The notes under the pieces are model-generated. The model made no database searches and had not been told where the DNA came from. It was given only the letters and a program-made list of their open reading frames with translations. Of a DNA stretch of 64,000 nt, positions 47,001 to 59,300 are shown one piece after another. Made by a program: the position numbers and the translations under genes. The DNA comes from Mesaphorura yosii (Eukaryota; Arthropoda; Collembola; Poduromorpha; Tullbergiidae). The DNA lies in the NCBI GenBank assembly GCA_009869945.1, contig WIXG01000021.1:1-64000 (forward strand), in the 5' to 3' direction. Each line of letters opens with the position of its first letter. The stretch's first letter is position 1.

Positions 47001-50000
47001 GCATTTCTGATTCCGAGCCTGCAATTTAGCGTGCCCGAGTTTTTCGCCGTAGAAGATTAAGATTACAGCAGCTCTTCTCAATACTTCGTATTCGTTACGA
47101 TAATTGCCAAGTAACAAGTAAGGATTTGTAGAAATTCATCTCTTCTTTATCATTATTATCGTCTTCATCTTCATCAACTTTGTGCTTATTCGTTAGAATT
47201 GGCGTGGCGTGGTGGTTGCTGACAGTTGACAGTAAGCTATTCATTAGAATTCATTAGCAAATGTATTGTTCCTTGAGCATAATGCAATAATAGCTAATAA
47301 CATGGCATGGCTGCCTGTCATCTGTCATCTGCCTTCGGTGAAAGGCGGAGATGATGACAATTTTGTTTTGACAATTTGATTCAATTCATTCTCAGTTCAC
47401 AGAAAATCTTCTTACTTACCACGTCAAAGTCAAAGTCGTAACACTCAAAAGAAAGCCATGTCAGAATTGGCTTGAGATTTGATGTGGGTTCGCCTACTCT
47501 CTGCTCTGCCTAGTTTTCTCGGTTTTCTGGCTAATGATGTCTAAAACAGAGGGGAGGTTCATGCCAAGCCAAATGTCAGGCAGGCTTTCATGTCAAACTT
47601 CCGGTTGCCGAGCTACAAGTGGAATTTTATGGAAAAGAAATCGCAATCGCTCCCGAGCTGCCCTGGCCTGTTATTATCATCAGGCTCATTATCGTCGCCA
47701 TTCGCGTTTGCCACGACTGACCACTTTACCATAATCATCTGCCAAATGTCGTCCATTATCAGCGCAATCATTTTCTCAGCTCAGCAAGCACTCAGCAACG
47801 GGAATCTAAGCAGTAAGCAGTAGGCTTAAGCCTGACCAAATCTGTACAATTAGAGTGGATCAGGCCTGGCCTGAGTGAAAGTAGAAGCTGAAGGAGATTC
47901 GAAGCACATAAAAATAAAGCGAGTGGATGTGGATTCAGTGTGTGCGTGTGTGAGTGGAAAATGCGGAAAATCCGAGTCGAGTCATGGTCATCATCACGCA
48001 TCACGCTGCGTTGTGTGTCACACCCTCTCAACAATAACAATGAAAATGAACGCACGCGTGTGTAACGCGGGAACCGGGAATCGGATCGCTGGAGATGAAA
48101 TCCTGCCGCAAGTCTGGCTGGCGTATTCATACTGACTCAATGATCTTTGATCTTCATCTTCAGTTTAGCTTGTGCTGCTACTGCCCTGCATTTCCCCTTG
48201 TTTTCTCTCAAAATCTCGCGACTACGCAGCATCAGATTGCTTTCTCCAGGTTGACTGCTGCAGGATGATGACGAATGTCAACAGAATTAATGACACAAGA
48301 AGGAAGTGCACGCGAACGCGGCTGAACATTGAACATTTCCTGTAATGATACAAGAAATCGAGCATAAAAGCAGAAGAGCACGGGTTTAATTGCATTAGGC
48401 ATTTTTAAAATTCATTACGCTCGCATTAACGCAATTACACCCACGCGCGATGCGGAAAAACGAAAGCAAATACGCGATGCAGGAAAAGTGTGAAGATTTT
48501 TTGTTTGGAGTGAGCAGAGATCATTTCATCTCTTCATTTTCTTTTCTTCTTTTCAGAATCACGCGCCCTTCCCCATGCTCGCGCCCGTACTCGAGTCTGG
48601 ATGGGTCTGAGTCAAGTCATTCATTCATGGTGATTGTGATGAAAGCAGATGAAGAAAGCAGCAGCATGAAGGAAGTTTCTTCACATTATCATCACGAGTC
48701 ACGAGCCTCGAGAAGAAGAGACGAGAAATATGATGAAGTGGGTGAGAATGGCAACGAGAGTGCATTATGCTATTATTATTACGTGATACGAGATTGTATT
48801 GCCATTGCCTCACAAAAATTGTAGATAATAAGAGGAATAACGATGGCATCATGAACACGAACGACTTCTCTTTTGCTTCTCATCTCTACCCTGCTTTGCC
48901 TTTGCTTTCACGTTCGCTTTCGCTTCGCAGTGCGCAATTATATTCTTCTCACACTTCTTTCTCGTCTCATCTCTGCTCTACTCTGAAGGATTTCACCCTC
49001 AACCGATGCATTGGAATGCCAGTCGACGCGCTGCTTGGCATGGCATGGCGTGGCTGTGACAGAATTCGGCACGCAAAAATTCATGAGAAAGAAAAGTGAA
49101 AGCCGCACCACACCAGACAGACAACAAAAGAGACTGGAGACACGAATTCATGGCTGGCAAGGTGAACCCGGCTTGAATTAAGTCATAAGTCTCTGTCCTA
49201 TCCTGCCCTGCTCGTGCTCGCGCTCAAGAAGAACGTCTGCTCCATCTCCGGTTCTTAAGATTCACTTTCCCGTGCCGCTTTCACTTAGCCGTAGTCGTAG
49301 CTGTAATAGTTATACGACGACGATGATAATATTATTAAGATACAAAAAACTTTTATTATAAACTGCTCGTCTCGTCGCGTCGCGCGTGCACATGAGCACG
49401 GCACAAGAAAAGCCAAACTTTTGCAATTTGTTCGCTCAACAATAGGAAATAATATCAACTTAAACTTTGTGCATTATAATGATAGGAGCGAGCACGAGCA
49501 GAGACGAGGAAGAACCGAAAAAAAGTTACGTACCGGGAGCGCGCGAGCTTGACAGTCGCAGTCACTTTGCAGGCAGGCAGTGGCAGTAAGTGAAGGTAAT
49601 CCAAGTGGAAAAGTGCCTCTGCCTGTACAGCATCCTGGAAAAGCGACGGAGACTTTTTAACTAGAAATTATTTGACTTCACCTGCGCGAAGCGCGTTGGC
49701 GCGTTACATTTCACCAAAACTCATTGAATTCCGAGTTTATTGCGGCTGCTGCATGCAATAAAATGTCATTAAAAGCAAGGAAGCAGACAAAGCATGCTAG
49801 AGAAAGCAGGCTTGCGTTTGCAGGTTTTCTCCGGGTGTGCACGCGCCACAGCAAATAGAAAACGAAAAATGATGAATGTTCGCCGGGTGCCGGAAATGTG
49901 GAGAGGAGATGAAGGAAATGGCTCGGACGATCGCTTTCCGCCGCCCCCCAGTAATCGTGTACCGACACTTCCGCCTCTGTAAACCCGCTACTGCTCATGG

Positions 50001-50340
50001 AGGCATTGAACAGGTCGTCCAGTGTTGTTACGAGTTCAGTCGACTGTTATGAGCACTTTCCGGGTTACGAACACGAAAAGTCATGGCCTGACCAGGCAGT
50101 GTGGCTATTATTATTGAGTTAGTGCATGAAACTCGATTCCAAGCAGGTATATTGTATTGTATTGCATTGTAAAATTCATGTTGTTGCTACTGCTGCATTG
50201 CCCTTTGCTCTCAATCTTATATTACATTACTACGCTTTCTGGTTGCCCCTGCCAGGCGCTCCACGTCGCGTCGTGACGCTTGACTGCCTGCCCTGCCCTT
50301 TAACCCAATATAATTTCATGAAAGCTCGACCACCATGCAG

Positions 50341-50360
50341 ACTTTCACTGCGGTGAAAGT
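50341..50360. promoter_or_regulatory. Perfect inverted repeat of GTGAAAGT
   Basis: ACTTTCAC-TGCG-GTGAAAGT: 8-bp arms that are exact reverse complements with a 4-base spacer. The half-site equals the word that recurs at least eight more times between 38.2 and 52.5 kb, so this may be a two-sided binding site for the same factor. Confidence 0.45.
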
Positions 50361-53300
50361 AAACAATGCGATTTGCGATTGCATTCGCAAAAGCAAAGTG
50401 CGTGCAATTTTATTAAATTCTGACGCGTCCTTGTCTGCGTCCGCGTGCGCGCAAGAATACAAAAATGCCGGGCCGAGGCTGCCTTTTTGCTTATTTTGGC
50501 TCTGACTGGCTGGCCGACGGAGCGATGATAGCAGTGAATAGAGAAAGCAAACAAATAGCACATCATGAGCACGATCACGACCGAGATCATGATCACGAGA
50601 TGAACTTTGGAGCAACGTGCCCGTGCGTGCCCAACACGAGACGGATGATGCAACCACTTGAGTCGGTCGTCTGACAGAGTTTCATGTTCCTCTCAGCAGC
50701 AGCGTTTGCTCTTGCTTCCTGCCCGGTTCTTTCGCTGTTCACTCTTTTCCTCACAATTGAGTTTCCATGACATTCCAATTTCTCTTCCGTATGCTCTTTC
50801 TCGAATCGACGACGGTGCGCTCCTGTTCGCTCTTCTCTTGACTGGCTTCTTTTCTCTGATCTCAATCTCGTTTCTGTTCTTTGCGCTACATTTGCAGAAG
50901 CTGAACTTCATCTTCGGCAGCCTGACTTTTCGTCAGGTCCTCTTTTCAGTGCATTGCAGCACTGCAGCCCCAGTCGAATTCTCAGCCAGTCAGTCGCCGG
51001 TTGCTGAGAGATGAACGGATACGGAAAACTCGACTCAAACAGGGAAAACGTAGTAATGTAATGTGGTTTGTACTTTCTCTTCAGCAGCCCCGCTCGCGCT
51101 GTGCTCCCCAAAAAGCCCGACCAGGCCGTGCGGGCTGTATTTGTTTGTGAATCTGTGAAATGAACCCTGGCACCATAATTTTATTTGTAAAGTCAATTTG
51201 GAAATGGAAACAGCCAACCTGCGCTGCGTTTGGGTTAACTCAATATTGTCCCCGTGCCGAAAAAGATACAAAACACATGCAAGACGTGCACTTTTGTTTT
51301 GCTCGACACACACGTGTTTCAGCTTCAGCCGTTTCTTCTTTGATCTTGATAATAACTTTGTTACTTCATAAATATGCAATGATGCAGTGTGCCATGGCTT
51401 TTTTGTACTTGCGTGAAGGCGAAACAATGAAAAACAGAAACACGAGGAATTATAAAAACAAAGTAATTTCTCCAAGAATCGAGCCACGAGCTCAATGAAT
51501 GAATGAAGTCTTTATAATCTCCTGCGCTGCGCCGACGCTGACGCGTTATTACTTTGTACTTATAAATACTCAGCTGGCTAATGGATGGAAAAGTGAAAGA
51601 AGAAAGAGAAACTTGGGTCGGGATCCAAAGCAAGCACTCTAGGCTCCGCTGGCTTGTAAAAGCATTAGCATTAGCAATACCAAATACAAAACAGAGCATA
51701 GCCGAAGGCTGAGGCGGGCGAGACGGGAAAAGAGATCTCCATTTCCTTTCTTTTCCTGAAGAAAATTCAGCCGCACCACTGGAAAATGATCAAGCTTGCT
51801 CGACCCGGGAAGTAGATTTTGGGCAATTAAGCCATTCTGCACGCATTCGGTGTTCGATCGCTCGATCGGGCAGTAAATTGTTGGGTGGTCCGCGCCGTGT
51901 AATTTGTGTTCGTACTCATGCTTGTTCGTTCACAATTTATTCCGTGATGATTGCATACAATGCAATGTTGAGAACACAATATATTCTCAAAGTTTACTTT
52001 ACAACCTCTTACAAGACTCGTTTCCGCCTCCGAGCATACGAATGCTGGAAATCTACGAGCAACCTGTGGCTTGGCTCCTATACTGTGCCGTAGAATTTCC
52101 ATTTCTTTGCTCTTGCTCGTACTCGAGCTCGAGCTTTGAGTTGATTTAATGTTTTCCTTTCTCGTACTCGTGTACGCGCTCATATTCTCGACCGACCTTT
52201 CTTCCTTTCCAGCCTTGTAGCTCCTTCCGCTACTCCATTCTCGACTCCATCCAGCTTCCCGTTCCGGTCTCGTCTCCGGCAGTACATAAATCGGTCGTCT
52301 TAGAAGAAATCCTGAGAAACGATCGATGGGCTGAAATAAAATTGAAAAAGAAGCCAGGCCCGAGTGTAGAAGTAAAGTAAAGGCTTTACAAGTGCAAGCC
52401 TAGCGTCTCAAGCCAAGAGTGGGGCTCTGCTCTTTATCATTCCAGGCATCTCGTGAAAGTGAAAACACAATACACATGTTTATGTCATTCTTGGCAGGGA
52501 GACACGAGACAAGAAACATACAAAATGATAAATAAAATTGAGATAACCAACTGGCATGATACTTTTGCCCTGCGTCGAGTCCGAGACAAGAATTTTGAAG
52601 GGTCGCGCCACGTTCATACTCGAAAATTCAAAACGTACGCGCACGCGAAAGTATTAAGACTATTAATTACATTAAGAAACCCTCCGTCACCGTCTCGAGA
52701 CGAAATTGAGTGGAAGAACTTTCCGAACCAATAAGCAAACTTTTATCATTGGCAGCGGCATTAACCCTTCATTCTTTATCCACTGCTCGTCCATTCCGTG
52801 CCGTGTCTTGCCAGGCAGACAAACAATGCAAAGTATTTTAAAACGTGCTGGAATTGGAATTAGAAACTTTTCATGTACACAAAGTATGAATTATATTTCA
52901 GGCCGGGACGGGACGGGGCAGGAATCGAAATCAGGAAAAGTTGGTCTGCCGTGGCGTGCGTTTCGCGTCCGATGCACTCAAGACACAGGACGACCGACCG
53001 ACCGTCTTTTCAATGGATGCAATTTGCAACCTGAACTTTCTCTGGCGTGTTTTTCTTTCCTGGCGTACACGCAGCATGCACGCACGCATGATTGAAATAA
53101 TGCACGTAAGTTTGCCCGTCTTCGTCGCCGCGCCGTGGCCGTGTTTGCATGTTCTTCTCTCCCTCGTCATCGTCGTCGTCCCACAACTTCCTTTTTATGT
53201 CTCTATCTTTATTTCAATCTCTTCTCGATTCAATTGAATTCACTGCCACTGCCTTGCCTTGCCTTCTTGCTTTCACTTTGCGATGCTGACTGGCTTCTTT

Positions 53301-54360
53301 TGGCAGCGTATTTCAGTGAAATTGAATGGAAATGATCGTTTTGTGAAGAAAGGAGCCTTCAAGCCGTGTTCGTGTTATGTTGATGCTCGCTCTTGGAATC
53401 AAGCTCCTCATCTTCATCATTCATCGCAGCTCGTGAAGCATGAAATGAAGCCGCGCCACGCCTGACTGAAGAGGCGCAGCACAGCACAGCGCCCAATTAG
53501 TGACGGGGTATTCTTGAGTTAATAACAGGATAAATATCTTAAACGTGTTATTGCTTGAGAATACACGTTCCTATGCGGGCAGATCAACAAAAGGTGGCGT
53601 CGCATGGAATCTTCTGTCACACGCAAACACGTATGACTGAAGCCAGCCAAGTAAGTACGCCGTTTTACAGGTGAAATCTTCGTCTTGGAATTTTCTTGGG
53701 CATAACTCTTTGACAGGCCAAAATATAGTGCCAAGTGGAAAAATTGGCTCAGGCCGTGTTATGAGCCCAACGTGGCACGGCGTTTGGAGAAAATAAAGAA
53801 AAAGGCATGTGTGTGGTGTGTTTCAAAGTGCACCGAGCCTGAGCCCGTCTAGTGTCGTCTCGTCCCGAGGGAGACGAAGTATAAAAAGAAAAGCTGAGCC
53901 AGGCCACGAAACAAGACAGACGAGTTTGTCACAGCCACAGACTGAGAACAGAAATGCGAAATGGCGAGATGTATGTGAGTTTGAGTGTGAGAAAGGCAGG
54001 AACAGGAAGTTGACATGTAAAATGTTATTTGCAACCTTATTGGCTTTGGCTGGGAGGGGTGAAGGCTGTGTGAAGTGCATAAAGTATATGGAACAACGAT
54101 GATTCGATAGATACGCGACAAGATGCTTTCAAAGATGTAGCATGAAGCATGTTTTGTAACGACGTGTAATGTTGGACGTGTCAACAAAAGATTACTTTGG
54201 CAAGACGCATGACGCAAGATTGCATTATTGTCAATGTTAAGTGAGTACGTGAACCATTGAAGAAGTAAATATTTTGCTTGCCTTGCCCTGCCCTGCCTTT
54301 GGCTTTCGCTGCGTTCCTGCATTGCTTTCACCCACGTGAAAGAAATATTCAAAGTATAAT

Positions 54361-54426
54361 AAAAACAATTCCAACTGCCTGCGCGGCGCTTCGCCGAGAC
54401 GCTGCTGGCAAAGGGCTTCAGGTAAG
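54361..54426 (+). other. Possible orphan exon end with perfect splice donor
   Basis: GGGCTTCAG|GTAAGT at 54413-54427 is a full consensus 5' splice site. The preceding about 60 bp are G/C-rich (gcgcggcgcttcgccgag), like a first noncoding exon. No partner exon was identified to the right within the window. Confidence 0.25.
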
Positions 54427-54634
54427 TTGCTTGCACGCGGTTTTCGGGTTTCGCAAAATGTTATTCTAGAAACGCAGCCACAATTTTCATGAAACGTAAC
54501 GACAGAGTAAGAACAACAAAATGAACAAGTTTTATGTTGCATCTTTTCATGCATTCGTCAAAGTTGTCACAAACAGAAATGAATTTTCATCCTTACATTT
54601 CCGACAGTTTGATTCAGAATCTCAGTTATAATTT

Positions 54635-55463
54635 TTATTCTTCCAAATCCCAATTGTAGCACTCCTGCCAGCTCGTGTATTCAGTTACTTCAGCGGCGGC
54701 TGGAAGTGGTGACCTGGAACTTTTTTGCTTCGGTTTTGCAACGTTGTGTCGTCCTTTCGTGGTCGTGTTCGTGAGTGGATCTTGAATGCTTTCCTTGCGT
54801 TGGTGCTGTTTCTCCTTGATCCGCAGCTGGCACTCCTTTTCTCCTGATATGACCTCTCCCAATTGCATCGTCATCGCCTTCAACTTTGTCTGCAACTCTT
54901 CCTTTTGCCTTCTCAGCTCGTCCTCCCTCATTTAGTATTGCTTCTCTTTCGCCTCCAGAAAGATCTTCAAGTGCTCGACACAAGAGTCGCTCCTGAATTG
55001 GGCTTCGGTCATTATCGCCCCGCAGCCGCCTTCACACTCCTTCAAGTTCCCTGGGTTGAATTCACACTGCTTATCGTGTTGTTCCTTATTCCCGAGCTTC
55101 AAGGTCAGACCGTAGCCAGCGTCCTTAAAGGGGCATCGCAACTGAGGCTCGTTCAGAATGTACATTCGCTGTGGCTTCTGCCAACCCTCCACTTCTCTCG
55201 CCTGTCCACGGGGCACGTGTTCGAATGATGGCCCCATTCGGTTAGACATCCCGAGCAGAAAACGTGTTCACAGGGATCCACAACGACAACGTCTTGCAGG
55301 ACGTCGTGACAGATTGGACAAAGAAGGCGTGGGAAGAATTGCAGTAATCAATGTCGAGTTGCAACGTCAATTGCCAAATCTTATCGGACACACTCTCAGT
55401 CAACTCAGCCGTGTAAATTGAGTGACTCACAACAATACATACGAATTGGACTCGGAATTTCAA
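54635..55463 (-). pseudogene. Decayed NRDP1/RNF41-like RING-zinc finger gene, copy A
   Basis: On the minus strand the pieces in order are: an N-terminal frame ending in LQLDIDYCN; a RING finger in a second frame (LLCPICHDVLQDVVVVDPCE, then HVFCSGCLTEW and CPVDRRE, all Cys/His ligands present); a TRAF-type zinc-finger segment in a third frame (GWQKPQRMYILNEPQLRCPF to EGGCGAIM); and a charged coiled coil. Frame breaks lie near 55330 (1 bp) and near 55198 (an extra GA within gagagaag). A TAA at 54934-54932 interrupts the coiled coil, after which the same frame continues to 54635. The intact relative is an E3 ubiquitin ligase (RING plus TRAF-like finger plus coiled coil). Copy B lies 120 bp upstream in the same direction. 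Confidence 0.75.
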
Positions 55464-55581
55464 GCCTCGCAGTTTCGCCGCCAGTATAAAAATGTTAATA
55501 TTATTATTATTCGATTCTTAGATTTTATTCGCTCCTATATTCAAATGATAATTTCAGCCCAGATTTTACAGTGGCTATATT

Positions 55582-56316
55582 TCAGATCGTTTCTTTTTTT
55601 CCAAAGGGTAGATGGCCATCCTTCTTCAGCCAATGTAGGTCGCTAAATTTAAATTTTTGATTTGTTGCTGGTTTGTTTAACGGAACTCTTCTGTTCGCCT
55701 TCTTTTGTTGTTCCTTTCGGTTGAGCGCATCTTCCCTGATTTGTAGGGCTTCTGCCTTGGCATCCACCTCATTTTTCTGCCGCTCCAGCTCAGCTTCTCT
55801 CACCTTAACTTCTTGCTCCTTCTTCTCCAGCAGGGATCTCAAGTATGCAACACAAAAGTACTTCCTGAATCGTGCTTCGGCCATTACGACTCCGCACCCG
55901 CCGTCACACTCCTTCACGTTGGCAGGGTTGTACTCACACTTCTTGTCGTGGTCTTGTTTATCTCCAAGCTTCATTGTTGCTTCGAACCCTTCGCTCTTGA
56001 ACGAGCAAACCAAGAGAAGCCCGTTCAACGGATTTGTTTACATTCGCTGTGGCTACTTCTGCCCTTCGATTCTCTGCCTGTCCGTCCGCCTGAACCCGCC
56101 ATGCGTCTGCGCACTACTTGCAAAAAGAACGTGCTCGCAAGGATCCAGAACGACGGCGTCCTTCAGCACGTCGTGGCAGATATGACAGAGAAACTCGTCA
56201 TCAATTCCCTGATTCAAGAACAATTCGATTGGGAAACCTATTCGGACGAGGCAATCTGGAGGAATATCAAAATGTTGGTGTTTATTCGTTAACAAACAGT
56301 AATGGTAATGGAACAA
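55582..56316 (-). pseudogene. Decayed NRDP1/RNF41-like RING gene, copy B
   Basis: Tandem relative of copy A. The start (about 56316) leads into GIDDEFLCHICHDVLKDAVV and LDPCEHV, after which the RING is lost: the next Cys pair is replaced by LFASS, and the expected CPVDRR region is read out of frame. TAG and TAA stops follow on either side of PQRM, which aligns with QKPQRMYIL of copy A. The frame then stays open from about 56028 to 55582 with KLGDKQDHDKKCEYNPANVK, ECDGGCGVVMAEARF and a long coiled coil. The shared order and motifs show that the two copies arose by duplication. B has lost more of the RING; A keeps the ligands but has frame breaks. Confidence 0.75.
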
Positions 56317-59300
56317 TTAATTAAAAATGAAAGAATTCGATCTTATCAGCAGACAGGTCCGACGGCAGCAAAAACGGATAATTTGCAGCTTCAAAGTAGA
56401 AGACAAGTGAACACTTGAACGGCGAAGGCGGAAGAGAAATGAAGACTTCAAGAAATGCACTGCAGTACTGTGAGTTAAGTTGAGGACTATGAAATTATGA
56501 TTCATAACTCTTGGATCCATTTTTGTATTTGTACAAGAGCAGACCTAAATTGACAAGAAATGGTACGCTGGTACACTCGATGCATGCTTTGTAGCACAGG
56601 ACAGTACTTGCCCCTTCGCTGTAATTTATCAATTATCAATGTTTGAAACACGAATATTAAATACAAGCCTTCTCCGAATGCTATTTAAGAAGGACTCAAC
56701 ACTCTAGCTCATGAATGACCAAATTGAGTGACCAACCACTACATAAGAACTGGAATTTCATGTGCTTTGACCGAACAGGCAAGGCCTTGTCTTTGATGCG
56801 GAATGTGCTTGTTTTGACAAACACTACCACTCCAGCTGCATTGCGTGATTCAGCACAAGAATTTCCATTTTGATGGGGATCTCTGCCTGGACCACGGACT
56901 TTGGCTTCGGAATCAATTTTTCTCTTTTCATTTCAAAATTACTTTTTTACCCTGTCATGCGAGCAGCGAAAGCGAGCAACAGACTTTATGGCAACGGCAG
57001 TGGACTGTACTGGCCAGGGGCCGAGCATTGGTGTGGTATTTCGTGTTTGAAGTGTCACACGAAATTAGTATTACAGCACTTGACTTGAATCACACCAAAG
57101 ACCAGCCAGCCAGCCACAACCACTCTTTCCTCATTTCACTATAAATTGTTTTTCTGACACAATAATATATTGTGGGCTAGCTCCATCCAACATTCGGCGT
57201 CAGCTTCAGCCTCAGCAGGAGAAAGACAAAGTGTAAAGTGAATTCCGGAGATTTTGTGGCTGCGCATTTGCGTTTGTGGTTGAATGAGCCAGTTTATCAC
57301 GATCACGAAAAGTGTATCATGTGCAATGTGCTGCGCCTGAAAATGAGTCGAGTGGTTAAACGAGTTATTAAGTCCAGAGTCCAGAGTCGTCCGCAGCGCG
57401 GGCGGTGATTTTAATTTCGTGTCAACACTTCCACGTGAGATCCCCGTCGCCGGCCTTGTCGCGTGAAGATGACCGAAAATCCGAATTAATACAAAAGCCA
57501 AATCCGTCCGTGGTCCGTTTAATCCTTCCTGTGGCTTTGATTTGAACCTCGACTGGAGTTTGTGTCAAGTTTTCAGGCAACAGTACGAAAACAAACGAAA
57601 AAGAGTGAAAATCCGAGCGCAATCCTCATAAAAGCAACAATTTGACGTGCGGGGGGCAGATTTATTCATAATTCAGCCAGATTCATGACCGTGAGCCACG
57701 GAATCATGGAGAAATCTGGCGAAGACGAAGCGGGCCGACTTGCCGCTTTTTATGGAGAGAAAGTGCACATGCACACGGATCGCGTATCGCGGTGCGGAAA
57801 ATGCGAACGTCAAGTGGAGTGCTGGATTCTGAAATGCGATGCACCTGCACCTGCGAAAAATTGTGAAATATGAATCATAAACTCACGCTCACGCGGTCTT
57901 CGGTCTCGGCTCCTCGCCCGCCCGCACGGTCATAAATCATAATATTAAGTACCTACTTGCTCGCTAGTCGCTACACATTTCACGGGTGACGGTACCGAAA
58001 AACGTTGCTGCTTTCACTTCATGACTTCATAGCCGTGCTCGTGATAAGTACGTTGTAAAGTGGCATTAACGTCTCTGTGACACGAAGAAGAGGAAAAAAT
58101 CTCAAAAATGTAGTCAGATTGCCATTGCAAGCATCCCGCATTTTTGTACTGCTGGCATGAATTTCCGGTGGCCAACCGTCCAATTTCCGAGCACGCACGC
58201 AAGAATCCTGTACCGTTTCCGGTTCTGCTTCAGCAATCAATTTCCAGTCTCTATTCATTTCTGGCAATGGTATAAAAAAATAGAATCTTGAAACAAAAGT
58301 CGATGGTGTTTCGACCGCTGTGCTGCCGAAAACAAAATTTTATAAAAAGAGAGGAAGGAACAACAAAAAATTTCAGACTTCGATACGAAAGGTGACTGTC
58401 ATGTTTCGTGCCGTGCCGTGTTCGGCATGTCAATTGGTTATCAGTTGAGAGAATTCATCACATTAATATGACGTGACATCGAAAAGATGAACAGGCAATA
58501 CACTGCACGGCAGCGCAGGAAGGAAGGAACGCAGCATTACAATGACAATGACATGTCTTCGTCTTCGCCGTGGTGCGTCGTACTAGTTCACAAGAGACAA
58601 GAGACAAGAGACTCGAGACTCCTCCAAAATGAAACCTGTACCGTATTTGAATTTTTATTACTTTCTTGCTGCTGCTGCTGCTGCCGCCGCTGGAGCACAC
58701 GAATTAATGAACCGTCAATTTCGCTGGTCTTTCAGCCACGAACTACATCAATTTCAAATTTTGATTTCTCATTGGGTGGCTGGCGGGCGGGCTGAATTGA
58801 CAAGAATCGCGTAACGCTCACGCATAATTACATTTCCATTAAATTACGCTTATGCCGAGCCGCCAAAGCTTTACTTAATCGCAGACTGGCAGAAATTCGT
58901 AGAAACTCAATAAAATTCAGTCAACGGCCAGTTCCTCTGATGCAGATTCAAATACGCAAAGGAGTACGCGAGTCAAGGGAGTCAAGAGTACAAATGAGAT
59001 GAAGAAGGAATTAGAATTATCTGGCTCATTCATTCCACTGCGCTGCGTTGTGACGTGATGCAAGTGCAAAGTGCAAACTACAAAGGAATGTCTGCACTGC
59101 ACTTCTCACATTCACAAATTCACACTTCATCCGGGCCCGAATTCTTGAGTATCAAAGGAACACGAGCACAAAACAAAAGGCGAGTGCGAATGAACTTGCA
59201 CTGTACTCATTTAGCATTTAGCGTCCTGCTTGCTCTGTGCTATTTATGTTTATTACAGGGATTAGTCGCCATCGCCTTGTTGGAGTTTATCATAATAAAC

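Larger units (their letters stand above)
24604..54634. other. Gene-poor region (about 30 kb), probably regulatory or intronic
   Basis: Apart from the 3'UTR of the repeat protein (to about 24.95 kb), no frame in this stretch shows family similarity, credible length or consistent splicing. Open frames are short and often composed of low-complexity translations of short repeats. Recurrent elements are GTGAAAGT, CTCGTGTC, GGCAGGCA/TGCCTGCC, TTGCC and TTGTC runs, and short TTA runs; each is listed under findings. The sequence is not uniformly AT-rich and contains many CpG words (cgtcg, gcgcg). The picture fits a cis-regulatory desert next to a developmental gene, or a long intron, rather than transposon debris. 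Confidence 0.5.

Noticed and set aside
51035..51487. 150-codon minus-strand open frame
   Set aside because: Composition typical of translated noncoding sequence, with no hydrophobic core pattern or family motif.
53849..54436. 195-codon minus-strand open frame
   Set aside because: Low-complexity composition, no motif, overlaps a plus-strand splice-donor-like site, and has no start/poly(A) context; probably a chance frame.
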